Shown piece after piece: positions 11,526 through 22,671 of a stretch of 64,000 bases of DNA. A program made the position numbers and the translations under genes. Every line of letters starts with the position of its first letter. Position 1 is the first letter of the stretch. This DNA is from Parietaria judaica (lineage: Eukaryota; Streptophyta; Magnoliopsida; Rosales; Urticaceae): assembly GCA_954871525.1 (NCBI GenBank), contig OX940863.1, positions 23,882,001-23,946,000 on the forward strand, in the 5' to 3' direction. The notes under the pieces are model-generated. The model saw only the letters and a program-made list of their open reading frames with translations. It made no database searches and was not told the origin of the DNA.

Positions 11526-13022
11526 ATTAATATATTATTTTATATAGCCATTAATATATTGCTTTATTGGTAGCTTGACAAAAAAAAGTTCCTTCGTTTT
11601 AAACGACACCAAAATTCACCTATTTGTACTTTGAATTTCAATGGTATAACTTTGTGTTTAGTTAACGAGTAAACGTGTTTCTCCTATCCGTAAATATCAA
11701 CTTATAGTTACAAAAAAAAAAAAAAAAACATCATGAGTGTGGACTTTTTGTGCAACAATAACCTCGTTTTGGCATAAGTACCGTTATTTTTAATATCTTT
11801 TGATCTTAAAATTCAATATTTGACCAATAAAACTCTATTTTCTTTGATTTTTCCACATCTCCCTTTAAATAAGCTCTCCACATCCCTCCAATTTTTTTAA
11901 TAATATTTAGTTTTTGTATGTAAAATCAACTTTCCGGTTTATCCATCTGAACCAATTTTTAAAAATACTAAAAAAAAGAAAAGAAAAAGTCATATTGGCA
12001 TATCCGTTAGTCGTTACGCCCTTGGAACACACGTAAATTAAACTTGCAGTCAATTTACGAGCATTTGAACCTAAGTTACAATTAATTACGGAAGTAAGGG
12101 CAAAACTGCCCTATATCTTAAACTTTGTGCTGTAAAAAAACCAGACATTATCAGTAAAGACATGTTCTTCTCAGTCCAAATCTCAGCCAAGAAAACAAAC
12201 CTCAAATGTAATTTTTCTGGCATTCAACATCAACGCACCCAATCTATAGCTCAATAAAATTATGTTTCAACAATGCAACGAAATCGAATAGCATTGTCAA
12301 ACCCCGTGTCAAGAGTTTCGAATATTTCCTTGCCAACTCATCCAAGGAGCCGGGATTCCATACTCGTCATATCAACTGTCGAGGTCAGTGTCTATCCAAC
12401 ATTGTTACAACATCAAGATCCAGCTAAACCAGCAATCATGGAGAAAAGAAAAAAAATACTACATTTCATGTACATATTATGTTTCAAACAAAAAGCACAA
12501 AAGCTCAGATACCATTTTACATCAGACAAACCAACTTTCCCAAGAAGTTAGCAGCACCAATCAAGATTCTAATTTGAAAATCGCCTACCGGAAAACTAAG
12601 GCAACTACGAGTTAAGCATTCTAAGGCCACAATTCAGAAACGCACGTAATCATCAATCCGAACCGTGAACTAACCAACAATTCAGCTCGGGAAAGGTGGT
12701 AGCCTCGTATCGTATGTTCCTTACACGGGCTGGTAAGTGTGCAGTTTTTGTCCTCGCTTGCATGCTATTGATTCCGTTCACTAAGCCAAGAAACACATAC
12801 ACAATCAAGTAAATATATATATATATAAAAAAAAACAGTCGGATACAAAACAAAACATCCTTAAGAACGAAAAATGAAAAAAAAATTAAGTCAAACATCA
12901 TAGCCTTTTCAGAAAAACTTCAAAACAAGCACAAGTGTTTTGTAGTACTTTTGATTATCCATTGGGATAATTGACCTCTTCCATGTGATCAGGATCAACC
13001 CAAATTATATACACTGATAATA
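11526..13022. other. Intergenic; nothing recognised
   Basis: AT-rich with only short random open frames. Contains a GGCATAAGTACC variant of the recurrent motif at about 11773. Confidence 0.5.
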
Positions 13023-13580
13023 GCTTATTTCTCTAGTTCTCTTTTGCTTTCATGGTTGATTTAGTTCAGTACAACAAGCTTTAAATGCTAAATCTTTATC
13101 TTTCCAATTTTTCTTAAGCATTTTATAGACTCTCCAACCCGTTAAACATCGTTACTCAAATATTACACTACAGCTGATCAAACCTCACCATACAAATATA
13201 AATATAAATAAAACTAATCTTTTTTCCATTATAAACTCTAATGATCCATAAGCATTGAACATTCAGAAGTCAGAACCAAGAGCCTAAAACTTAGTAACCA
13301 AAACATCAAACAATGGAAGAACTAATCAAAATCACAATTGATCAAGCACTGCACAACACACTGTACTTCTCTTCTGCTTTCATGGTTAATTCAGTAAAAC
13401 ATCCTCACTCGCACATTACACTAACAATTGATCATACCCCACCATAAAAAAAAAAAAAACACCATCTTTTTCTCAATATAAACTCTAATGATCCATTCAC
13501 TACAGTCCCGCATTGAACTAAAAGCCTAAAATTTGCAACCAAAGCATCAAACAATGGAAAAACTAATCAAAATCAAAGCC
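13023..13580. repeat. Diverged direct duplication (~330-bp offset) downstream of ISY1
   Basis: The segments about 13035-13345 and 13368-13575 share, in the same order: TTCTC...GCTTTCATGGTT, TTACACTA...TGATCA, ATAAACTCTAATGATCCAT, GCATTGAAC, AGCCTAAAA, ACCAAA(A/G)CATCAAACAATGGAA and AACTAATCAAAATCA. Identity is moderate with indels. The second copy ends just before the ISY1 stop codon side, so this may lie in the ISY1 3' UTR. Confidence 0.75.
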
Positions 13581-13614
13581 TTCCCACAATGAAAGAGACA
13601 GTATTCACCTAAGC

Positions 13615-14520
13615 TTAACGCTGAATGTTGAGCATCTGCTTGGCCTCAGCTTGCTCCTCCATGAGATCACTGCTCGTGTACTTGCTGAGCAGCTCCGTCT
13701 TCTTCTTCTCCATCACCATCCTCTCGATCTCCTTCTCGTCCGGCAGCGGCACGTGCACCACGAACTCCCGCTCGCTCTCGTTCCGCTCCTTCAGTTCCCG
13801 CTCTCGCCGCTCCTCCTCCACCACCTCCTCTTCCTCCTCGAACAGAACCTCCCGCGCCACGGCCGCCACCATCGCCACCTCCCCGCTCTTCACCGCCCGC
13901 CTCGCCTCCACCCGAATCTCCTCCATCCTCTGCCACTCCGCCGCGGCCGCGGCCCTCATCCGCGCCTCCGCGGGCGCCTCCACGCGGTCCAGGACCCCGT
14001 CCTCATCGTCGCGGTACCCGTAGTAGCTCGCGTCGATCCGCTTGTAGATGTCGTAGCGCGTGCGCCGCTTCCGCAGCTCGGGCGGCTTCTCGAAGAGCTC
14101 GCGCACGCCTGGGAGCTTCTTCGCCGCGCCGAAGTATCGGTAGCCCGCGCCGCGGCCGCCCGGGTTGGGGACGTCGACGATGTTGCCGTCAAGGTCGGTC
14201 ATCTTGGCGGAGTGCTTGGCGTAGTTGGCGCCGCCGAGCTCGACGATGCGGCGCTCCCAGTGGGCCTTCTCGCGGATGAGCTTGTTGATCTCGTCGTTGA
14301 GGTCGCGGAGGCGGTGCTCGCCGAGGCCTTCGTTCTGGATCTCGGCGACCTTGCGGCCGATCTCGCGGAGGATCTGCTGGCGCCACTTGTCGGCGTCGGC
14401 GAGGTCGCGGCACTCGGAGGCCAGGAAGGGGCGGCGCTCCTTGGGCTTCTTCTTCTCCTCCTCCTTCATGGTGATGAAGCGGTTGAGCATGGACTGCGCT
14501 TTCTCCTCGTTACGAGCCAT
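13615..14520 (-). CDS. ISY1: Pre-mRNA-splicing factor ISY1 homologue
   Basis: A single uninterrupted frame of 301 aa, close to the usual ~285-300 aa of the family. The N-terminus MARNEEKAQSMLNRF, then RRPFLASECRDL, KWRQQILREIGRKVAEIQN, GLGEHRLRDLNDEINKLIRE, YFGAAKKLPGVRELFE and YYGYRDDEDGVL are hallmark ISY1 blocks. A Glu-rich stretch precedes the conserved C-terminal block EFVVHVPLPDEKEIERMV and KTELLSKY. ISY1 belongs to the NTC/Prp19-associated spliceosome and acts in the nucleus in the first transesterification step. The gene is intronless and far more GC-rich (especially third positions) than its AT-rich surroundings. The start is the first ATG, matching the conserved N-terminus. The identification is secure. 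Confidence 0.97.
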   Translation of the reverse strand: MARNEEKAQSMLNRFITMKEEEKKKPKERRPFLASECRDLADADKWRQQILREIGRKVAEIQNEGLGEHRLRDLNDEINKLIREKAHWERRIVELGGANYAKHSAKMTDLDGNIVDVPNPGGRGAGYRYFGAAKKLPGVRELFEKPPELRKRRTRYDIYKRIDASYYGYRDDEDGVLDRVEAPAEARMRAAAAAEWQRMEEIRVEARRAVKSGEVAMVAAVAREVLFEEEEEVVEEERRERELKERNESEREFVVHVPLPDEKEIERMVMEKKKTELLSKYTSSDLMEEQAEAKQMLNIQR

Positions 14521-15689
14521 GGTCGCCGGACTGGTCGGAACTCCGGCGAGGGTTTTGGTTCGAAACCCTAGCTAGGGATGGGCGAGAGATTTGCGAAGAA
14601 GATTGCACAAATGATAAACGCAAACAGTTTGTATTTTTTATGAAGCGGCACAAGTTACGATTTAGTGGCACAAATAAAAAGGGATTGAAACATATTTTTT
14701 TGGTTGAAATTAAAACTACTTTTGTAATTTTATACATTTAAATTATAATTAATATTGTATTAAAAAGTTAGGCTAAACAGAATTACCTTCAAAATTTAAC
14801 TCAAAAACGTTTTTTATCCATCATACTCAACGACCATTTACGGTTAAAATGGTAACAAGAGAGCTACTCGATTTTACATATTCAATCAAACCCAAATATC
14901 AGAAGTTCATATGAAGATATTTCCCTCTGTATATCTAAGTTTTTTGTTTTAACATATTCATACAAAGATATTTTCTCTTGGTAAAAAAATAGTTACGACA
15001 ATTTTTTTTTTTTTTTATTTTGTCTTCAACACACAATGTCACAATTTGTACATATCCAACGTCCCGAACAACTCCCAGTCACAAAACACAAACTACTAAC
15101 CTTACTCTTAAACACAACTCAACGGCTTAAAAAAATTATCGAGAATATTAAGTAACATGTGTTACTAAAAAAGTATTGCGTATATAATTACATTGAATTT
15201 TTCTATAATTAAATATGAATATATATATATATGTATATACACTTTTAAAATATGGAATTCAAAGGTTAACATAATTATTGTCCTCAAAATAAGCTTAGAT
15301 GAATAATAATTTTATTTAAATTGGGTTAAACTCAACAATTGGTATTTTTTAGATAATGTTATCACTTAAAAAATATAAACATATTTTTATATATTAAAAA
15401 GAAAAAAAAATAGTTAACATAGATTTCATCATCCAAATTAAGTGAGAATAATAGGAAAAAATATTGCATATCATTCATTATAGGAAAGTAAAAAAAAAAA
15501 ATAGAGAGAGAAAAAGTGATACATATCTTTAGTATCTTCCATTTTTCTATAGAGTAATATAGATATAGAGTAAATATTATACTATATGAATGTAATTATC
15601 ATGATAAAAGAGATATTAATAAATGAAATTATGGCATAGGAAACAAAAAGACTCGTCTATAATTGTTTTTTTTTTAATTATTTATAACT
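14521..15689. other. ISY1 upstream region and AT-rich spacer
   Basis: The ~80 bases next to the ISY1 ATG are GC-rich and probably hold the 5' UTR. Beyond 14620 the DNA is AT-rich with poly-A/T runs and no gene signal. Confidence 0.45.
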
Positions 15690-16120
15690 GCTTTTTTTTT
15701 TTACGAAAAATGAAATTTTATTAAAATCCACCATGCGTTCCGGCAGACTCCGCCATAATAAAGCCAAACAATATATCGAGGTGATATGTTCAACCAGATA
15801 TTAGGATGGGAAGAAATAAGACTATGTTGTGCTAGAATGTGTTCGACAGTGTTGCCATTCCTGCGAATAAACTAAAAAATAGAACCAGACCGTGAAGCCA
15901 TCTCCGTAATGTCCTCGATGGTGAAGCCGTCTCTGCAACCATATATACTGTATCACTAAAGAGTGCGGCCTCGGGTTTATAGTGGAATTACACCGAGGTT
16001 TGACGAACGTTCTAGTAGTTCGTTGGAGCTTAAGTGATACGGGTCTATGGTCCCCAAGATAGCTTCGCAACGGATGATACATACGTGATAGAAACATTTT
16101 GAGATGTTTAATCATTTGGC
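15690..16120 (-). mobile_element. 3' end of a plant LINE (RNase H-like remnant, poly-A tail)
   Basis: Reading the minus strand, a decayed frame at about 15870-15720 encodes FIRRNGNTVEHILAQHSL, the typical last motif of the RVT_3/RNase H-like region of plant LINEs. Further Trp/Tyr-rich codons follow, then TAATAAAATTTCATTTTTCG and an A-run (plus-strand T run at 15692-15702). The upstream frame is broken by shifts and a stop just before the motif. The poly-A at the minus-strand 3' end fits target-primed insertion. Inactive relic. Confidence 0.6.
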
Positions 16121-16774
16121 AAGATTTATAAAACTGAACTCTGTGACAGACATCAGATAGTTTTATCAGTAGCGTGGCAAAAGTACCATATCTTGGTAAC
16201 CAAAATTAACCGACAAAAGAAAGTAGAATTTGGATTTTCTGTCAACATGAAAGTTGTTGGTAAATTAAATTCTAAGAAACTTTGCTTTTGGAACAGAGTC
16301 GTTTCGACGTACGGTTTGTGATTTAGAGAATTTCTAAGTTTGTTATCGTTTCGGTAAACTATGAAATTAAATCACATGTCACGAATTTAAATGATGGTGT
16401 GACACCATGACATTTGAATGTGTGATATTGAGATAAGAGGATATTAATATAATTTAATTATTTAGATTTAATCATTAATATCTTATTAATAATTAATTAA
16501 TAATTAATAGATTTATATTAATAAATAAAAATATATATTTAATTATATATTGACATGTGTAAATCGATGGGCTGCTTAAAAATGTGGAACAATATGACAT
16601 TCGAATGGATTCACTTTGGTCTTTTCATATTTGCGGTAAAAGTACCAAAAGTTTTGGTATTTGAAAAAAAAAACCCTAAAATCAATTTAATCCATTAGAT
16701 CGGTTAGGATTTTATATCAACCGTTGGATTAAGATAATTGATTTTAACCCTATCCATAATTCGAAATTAATGGC

Positions 16775-17325
16775 TTGGTGACCAAGCTTAGGGTTTTCGA
16801 ATTTGACCTACCTCTCTCCCTAGGGTATGCGAATTTTTTCTTTGATATCTCTCTTTGGTTTAGCTTAAGAGACTTAGTTCTGCGGAAGCTTAAAAAGAAC
16901 CATCAGTTAAAGTTTGCGACGAAGTCCTGCCAGCGAAGCCCACGCTTCGGTACGAGGAATCCAGGAGAATATCCCGGAAGATCACGGGTGTTTCCCTCAG
17001 CACCGGCGGATCCCTGCCAAGTTCAGAACGCGCAGTCGGAAGTCAACAACTGAGTTACGGCCTTATGCATTGGGATAATAAATGCAACCATTAACTGCTT
17101 TCAATTTTTTTCCTATAGACTAGATTATTAATAATGATTTATAAATATTATATTACCTAATATTTATCAGATCTTGTGATATGGTTATTATTTGATGTTC
17201 GGACCGTTGGTCGGTTAATAAGTTTTCCGCTTTAAAATAATTTTTTCAATGTTACTCGAACGGTTCGGAGGCATATTTCGTGATAACGGGATCCAAGACG
17301 TGATTCCCAGAAACTGGTATCAAAG
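16775..17325 (+). mobile_element. Degenerate copia-type LTR end with primer-binding site
   Basis: TGGTATCAAAGAAG at about 17311-17324 closely resembles the initiator-tRNA-Met primer site TGGTATCAGAGC that follows the 5' LTR of plant copia elements. It is preceded by GGGATCC...GTGATTCCC, typical of copia LTR ends. The moderately GC-rich 16790-17050 segment would be the transcribed part. No partner LTR or gag-pol is present. Assignment is inferred from the primer site alone. Confidence 0.45.
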
Positions 17326-18044
17326 AAGAACCAATTTCCCATCAGCAGGTAATTCAAATGACGCTTGACGCTGTTGGTTGAAGACTCTGAGCTAGAGATC
17401 TGATGCATATGAGATATTAACGATTGTGGGATATGTCCTTTTGTACTTGGGGTATTTTGAGCGTCCATACGCTATGTAGAAAAGAAAAGAGAGAGTAGTC
17501 TATGCTTCGTTGTGCTGTTAGACTGCTAGTAGCGGTTAAATATAAATTTCTAATATATGTGGCATGTAAGATAATAATCTATCATTTTGATATATAGATA
17601 TATAAAATAGACAGTTTATAGGCCATACGAGGTGTTTCAGATATAAACCCTAATTTTTCAATTTTGGGACTTTTTTGCCGTGTTTTCTTAGCAAAATACT
17701 AACTGTAAAACGTGTTTTATCATCTCCTAAGGATAGAACTCAAACCCTAATGATTTTCCAGGTTCTGTTCAAAGATTAAAATGACGAGTTGAAGGTGAGG
17801 AATCTGAAGGAGAATAATCTCGAGCAAGAAATGGAAAATGAAGGTATACAAAATAAAGAAGTCTCCTTTTTAACCTACTTTTTTTTTGAATGGGGTGACA
17901 TTATCGTCCAAGTTTACAATGCAATCTCGCATTTTTAGATATATTCAATCTCGCATCTCAAATGAGTGCCACCTTCTGCATTGTAAATTTAATCATACTT
18001 TTAATGCTTAGGATTTTATCAGTATTATATCCATGATTTCAAAT
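17326..18044. other. Spacer with a possible exon relic
   Basis: At 17755-17843 (plus strand) an acceptor TTTCCAG is followed by a frame reading VLFKD-stop-NDELKVRNLKENN-like residues and ending near a GT donor. The same TTTTCCAGGTTCTGTTCAAAG word occurs inverted in each array unit (for example 32569 on the minus strand). This may be a dead exon from a gene that once accompanied the F-box/DUF1985 unit. The parent gene was not recognised. Confidence 0.3.
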
Positions 18045-18755
18045 TGTTAATGCCGAAAAATGGATCAACACTTAAAGCGGCCCAAGTCTTGATTTTGGGC
18101 CGGGCCCAATGACCTCTTGACAGTCAAAGGGGGTCTTGAAGCTTGATTGGTATTTCTTGATAAGCCGGAAATATCTTCCAGAACTCCGTCTCCGTATATC
18201 TTGCTGAAATAATGAAACAAACGTGAACTTTAAGGGGGTGCGGAGGGGGTGCCTCCGTATCCACCTCCGACGCTCAACATTAGTCGGGTATTTAAGTCGG
18301 GATATTTAAGAGAATGGAAAACGGAGGTTTTATCGCTTTAGAGCGTTTTTTGTGAGTTGATCTGAGTTGTTGAAGTTACCGTTTTGATTGAAATGAGCTT
18401 CTATTTATAGAAGGATGCAGGGACCTCTTAGTAATTAATAATTACTTTGATGGGCCCCTGAGCAATTATGATATTGCTTACGCGGTGCGCGGTGCGCGGT
18501 GCTTTTAATTAATTGAAAGCCCCTTTGTGGTAAAAGTAACAAAACTTTTACTGTTTTTATTCGGGCCGAGTCCCGTTGACTTTTTGGGTTGACTTTTTGA
18601 GTCGAGTCCCTTTGACTTTTTGCGGCGAGTCCCGCTGACTTTTTTGCGGTGGGCCCAGGTCGTCTATGTAGACTTTTATTAGTCTTTTAAGCCTTTTGGG
18701 AAGGTTTTTTGGGCTGGGCCTTAATTTTTCTAGGCTTCGAAAAATACCCATAACA
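18045..18755 (-). repeat. 3' LTR (minus orientation)
   Basis: 711 bp. A TATA box CTATAAATAG lies on the minus strand at 18411-18420. GCGGTGCGCGGTGCGCGGTGC forms a small internal triplication near 18482. Confidence 0.9.
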
Positions 18756-18955
18756 TTAACCCCCCAGTTTTTTGTATGGCTTCGCCTTGCGAAAAACTAT
18801 TTCCCTTAAGTTGCGGGATTTTTCAATCTGCACTTTTTGTATATAGAGGCGTCTCTAGGGATAACATTCTGTTTTACGTTTATGGGGTATTCCGCGAGAT
18901 ACCTTTCCCTATTTTTAAGTGAGAGCTTTTCGGAAATTGGCCTGGATGGGGCGTC

Positions 18956-19850
18956 TTTTGTGTTTTGAGCTTCTGCTAGTGTTTGCGCCTGGGCGTCTTG
19001 AAGACAAGTTATTTTGGTCTTTTGTCGGAGTTTGCGACTAAATGTATAAACCTCCCAGCCTTTGCGCCTTGGCGTCTTATCTTTATCATTTTTTCGGTCG
19101 CGCTTTTAGCGTCTTACTTCTTGGTATTTTGCGAGATTTTGCACCTTAGCGTCTTACTTCGTGGTCCTTCGCGCCATAGCATATTACGAGTTTTGCGCCT
19201 TAGCGTCTTATTTCTCGGTTTGTATTCGCCAGATTTTGCGCCTTAGCGTCTTACTTTCTGGTCTTTCGCGCCGTAGCGTCTTACCGAGTTTTGCGCCTTA
19301 GCGTCTTATTTCTCGGTTTGTACTCGCCAGATTTTGCGCCTTAGCGTCTTACTTTCTGGTCTTTCGCGCCGTAGCGTCATACCGAGTTTCGCGCCTTAGC
19401 GTCTTATTTCTCGGTTTGTACTCGCCAGATTTTGCGCCTTAGCGTCTTACTTTCTGGTCTTTCGCACCGTAGCGTCTTACCGAGTTTTGCGCCTTAGCGT
19501 CTTATTTCTCGGTTTGTACTCGCCAGATTTTGCGCCTTAGCGTCTTACTTTCTCATTTTTCCGGTCGCGCTTTAGCGTCTTGCTTCTCGGTATTTTGCCA
19601 GGTTTTGCGCCTTAGCTTCTTATTTCCTGGTCCTTCGCGCCGTAGCGTCTTACCGAGTTTTGCGCCTTAGCGTCTTATTTCTCGGTTTGTACTCGCCAGA
19701 TTTTGCGCCTTAGCGTATTTTTAGTATATTGCCGAGTTTCTGCGCTTTAGCGTCTTACTTCTCGGTCTTTTATGCCGAAGCGTATTTTTAATATATTGCC
19801 GAGTTTTTGCGCATTAGCGTCTTACTTCTCGGTCTTTTGTGCCTGAGTCG
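18956..19850. repeat. Satellite-like array A inside LTR element, 98-bp period
   Basis: The higher-order unit starts GAGTTTTGCGCCTTAGCG at 19188, 19286, 19384 and 19482 (exactly 98 bp apart). Each unit holds three copies of a GCGCC-TAGCGTCTTA core. Units outside this stretch are shortened or rearranged. Confidence 0.9.
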
Positions 19851-20335
19851 GCGAGATTAAGATCTGGCCTGTCTCGGTCTTCTTTTGCCTGAGTTAGCGG
19901 GATTAAGATCCAGCGTTTCTCGGTCTTTGTTGCCTGAGTTGGCGGGATTATGATCCGGCCTGTCTCGGTCTTATTTTGCCTGAGTTGGCGGGATTAAGAT
20001 CCGGCCATTCTCGGTCTTTGTTTCCTTAGTCGGCGGGATTGCGATCCTGCCTTTCTCGGTCTTATTTTGCATGAGTTGGCGGGATTAAAATCCGGCCATT
20101 CTCGGTCTTTGATGCCTGAGTCGGCGAGATTAAGATCCGGCCTGTCTCGGTCTTATTTTGCCTGAGTTGGCGGGATTAAGATCCGGCCATTCTCGATCTT
20201 TAAGCCTGAGTCGACGGGATTAAGATCCGGCCTTTCTCGGTCTTATTTTGCCTGAGTTGGCGGGATTAAGATCCGGCGCTTCTCGGTCTTTGTTGCCTGA
20301 GTCGGCGGGATTAAGATCCGGCCTTTCTCAGTCTT
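19841..20335. repeat. Satellite-like array B inside LTR element, ~45-bp period
   Basis: About 11 copies of GCCTGAGTTGGCGGGATTAA followed by GATCCGGCCTTTCTCGGTCTT, with scattered substitutions. Confidence 0.9.
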
Positions 20336-20344
20336 TATGTTTGT

Positions 20345-20690
20345 TTATTTTTCCTTGATGAGCCTCTGGCGTCGTCGTCGGGTTTCGGACTTTGTTCGTT
20401 GATTTTCCCTAATGAGCCTCCGGCGTCGTCGTTGGGTATCGGACTTTGTCTGTCGTCTTTCCCTGATGAGCCTTTAGCGTCCTCTTCGGGCTTCGAACTT
20501 TGGACTTTGGTCGTCGTCTCGCCTTGATGAGCCTTTGGCGGCGGCGGCGGGTTTCGGACGTTGTCCGTTGATTTCCCCTGATGAGTCTCCGGCGTCGTCG
20601 TCGGGTTTTGGACTATGACCGTCGTTTTTCCCTGACGAGTCTCCGGCGTCGTCGTCGGGTATTGGACTTTGTCCGTTGGTATTTCCTTGA
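20345..20690. repeat. Satellite-like array C inside LTR element, ~60-bp period
   Basis: About six copies of a unit containing TGATGAGCCTCCGGCGTCGT and TCGGACTTTGTCCGT, with moderate divergence. Confidence 0.85.
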
Positions 20691-21939
20691 TTCGGAACTT
20701 CGACGTTGTTTTTGTGATTCAGATCTCGACCATCGTCTTTATTTGGTCGGGCTTCAATCGTCTTTTTTCGAGTTCCGAGAAAGTGGATCCTTTATATTCT
20801 TTATGTGTATATATATTTTTCATTTCAGAATTGTATATACATTATATATACATTTTCTTTGATTTTAGGACATATATCCATTTATATATATATATCTTTT
20901 TTTGTTCACCCCTTTTTTTTTTTTTTTTTGCAGCTTGTATATGTATTTTATATACTTTAATAATTTTTTCTTTCTTTTTGCCTTTTGTTCTCCTTCGTCG
21001 AACTCGAGCAGGGAGGAAGACACCCATTTCTCCTTCCCGCGATCAGTCGCTGCCCCTTACGCGGCGAGGTGGTGTCGGCGGAAGGCGGAGCTGTGCACGG
21101 TGGACTGGCGACGCCGGGGAGTCTGATTGGCGGGGCTTTGGTCGCCGACCTGGGGTGGCATGAGCCTCGCGACGCGGGGGCTCTTCTGATTTTGACCTGC
21201 GAAGTACGTTCGTCGTCGGCGGAGGGAGCGCGCACAAGGGCTTGGTCGGCGATATTACGGCGACCTTGGGGGGTGTGGTAGCGCGCGGTGGAGCTCCCGC
21301 AGCAGATCTGAGTTTACGTTGGGGACTTCCCTCGCCGTTCGTTGTGCTCGAATCTGAGGTGGTGCTTAGGGTTCCGGCGGAAGGTCTTCACGGTGGGGCT
21401 AGAGGAACTCCGTCGCCCGTGGTGGAGCGCCGCGGTGGTGGTCCGGATCGCAGCCTTTGGTCCGTGGAAGATCTGGGGAGGCGATTTCGCAATCTGGGCT
21501 GCTCGGAGGAGGCCACGCCGGTCCCGGCGAGGTGCGATTTGGGTCTGACGAGCAGTAAAAGCAAAAGTGGCTCTTTGGCGAGCAACGATTTCGTGCTCGG
21601 TGTTGCGAGCTTCCGGCGATGGTGAAAGGGCTTTCTTCCTTAGCAATTGAGCCTAAAAAATAGGCGAAGGTTGTGAGTCATGACGATCTTGGCTGATCTG
21701 CGTGCGTAATCTGCAAGAAGCTGAGTCGCCTCCTTCGCCGGGGGTTTCGCCTTGAGCTGGCCTGTGTACGCCCTTTGGCCACCCAACGAGGATGGCGGTG
21801 ACTAGAATGACATGTGACGATTTGCACTTAACTGTGGGCGGCGATCTTACGGACCGGTCATGTCCGAGGGCCGGTTGAGACTGAGTATGAGACTGTTGAA
21901 CGTGCTGGTAGGGACTCGAGGGTTGAATTTTGACGAGCC

Positions 21940-21959
21940 CCCTCCTTCTAGCGCCAAAA
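21940..21959 (-). other. Primer-binding site of the LTR element
   Basis: Directly inside the right LTR, the minus strand reads TTTTGGCGCTAGAAGGAGGG. Its position and sequence fix the element's orientation. Confidence 0.75.
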
Positions 21960-22671
21960 TGTTAATGCCGAAAAATGGATCAACACTTAAAGCGGCCCAA
22001 GTCTTGATTTTGGGCCGGGCCCAATGACCTCTTGACAGTCAAAGGGGGTCTTGAAGCTTGATTGGTATTTCTTGATAAGCCGGAAATATCTTCCAGAACT
22101 CCGTCTCCGTATATCTTGCTGAAATAATGAAACAAACGTGAACTTTAAGGGGGTACGGAGGGGGTGCCTCCGTATCCACCTCCGACGCTCAACATTAGTC
22201 GGGTATTTAAGTCGGGATATTTAAGAGAATGGAAAACGGAGGTTTTATCGCTTTAGAGCGTTTTTTGTGAGTTGATCTGAGTTGTTGAAGTTACCGTTTT
22301 GATTGAAATGAGCTTCTATTTATAGAAGGATGCAGGGACCTCTTAGTAATTAATAATTACTTTGATGGGCCCCTGAGCAATTATGATATTGCTTACGCGG
22401 TGCGCGGTGCGCGGTGCTTTTAATTAATTGAAAGCCCCTTTGTGGTAAAAGTAACAAAACTTTTACTGTTTTTATTCGGGCCGAGTCCCGTTGACTTTTT
22501 GGGTTGACTTTTTGAGTCGAGTCCCTTTGACTTTTTGCGGCGAGTCCCACTGACTTTTTTGCGGTGGGCCCAGGTCGTCTATGTAGACTTTTATTAGTCT
22601 TTTAAGCCTTTTGGGAAGGTTTTTTTGGGCTGGGCCTTAATTTTTCTAGGCTTCGAAAAATACCCATAACA
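21960..22671 (-). repeat. 5' LTR (minus orientation)
   Basis: 712 bp. Compared with the other LTR it shows one extra T near 22621 and single substitutions near 22154 and 22549. Confidence 0.9.

Larger units (their letters stand above)
18045..22671 (-). mobile_element. Gypsy-type LTR retroelement without visible gag-pol, rich in tandem repeats
   Basis: Two direct LTRs (18045-18755 and 21960-22671) begin TGTTAATGCC and end CATAACA, and differ by about three changes. The flanking 5-bp sites CAAAT/CATAT are near matches. The orientation is minus: inside the right LTR the minus strand reads TTTTGGCGCTAGAAGGAGGG, a primer-binding site of the kind used by Tat-lineage gypsy elements, and a G-rich AACTGGGGGG tract abuts the left LTR. 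The 3.2-kb interior has no gag, protease, RT or integrase frame. It consists of three tandem-repeat families plus a GC-rich 5' region. It must depend on an autonomous relative. Low LTR divergence implies recent insertion. Confidence 0.9.

Noticed and set aside
13651..14571. 306-aa plus-strand frame opposite ISY1
   Set aside because: An antisense shadow of a GC-rich gene; Leu/Arg/Val-rich and without any domain.
18956..20690. Regularly spaced repeats considered as a CRISPR-like array
   Set aside because: The repeats are contiguous tandem arrays without unique spacers, inside an LTR element of a plant genome.
20581..21646. Several GC-rich frames of 65-164 aa
   Set aside because: They fall inside the LTR element's repeats and leader on both strands and show no gag or pol motifs.
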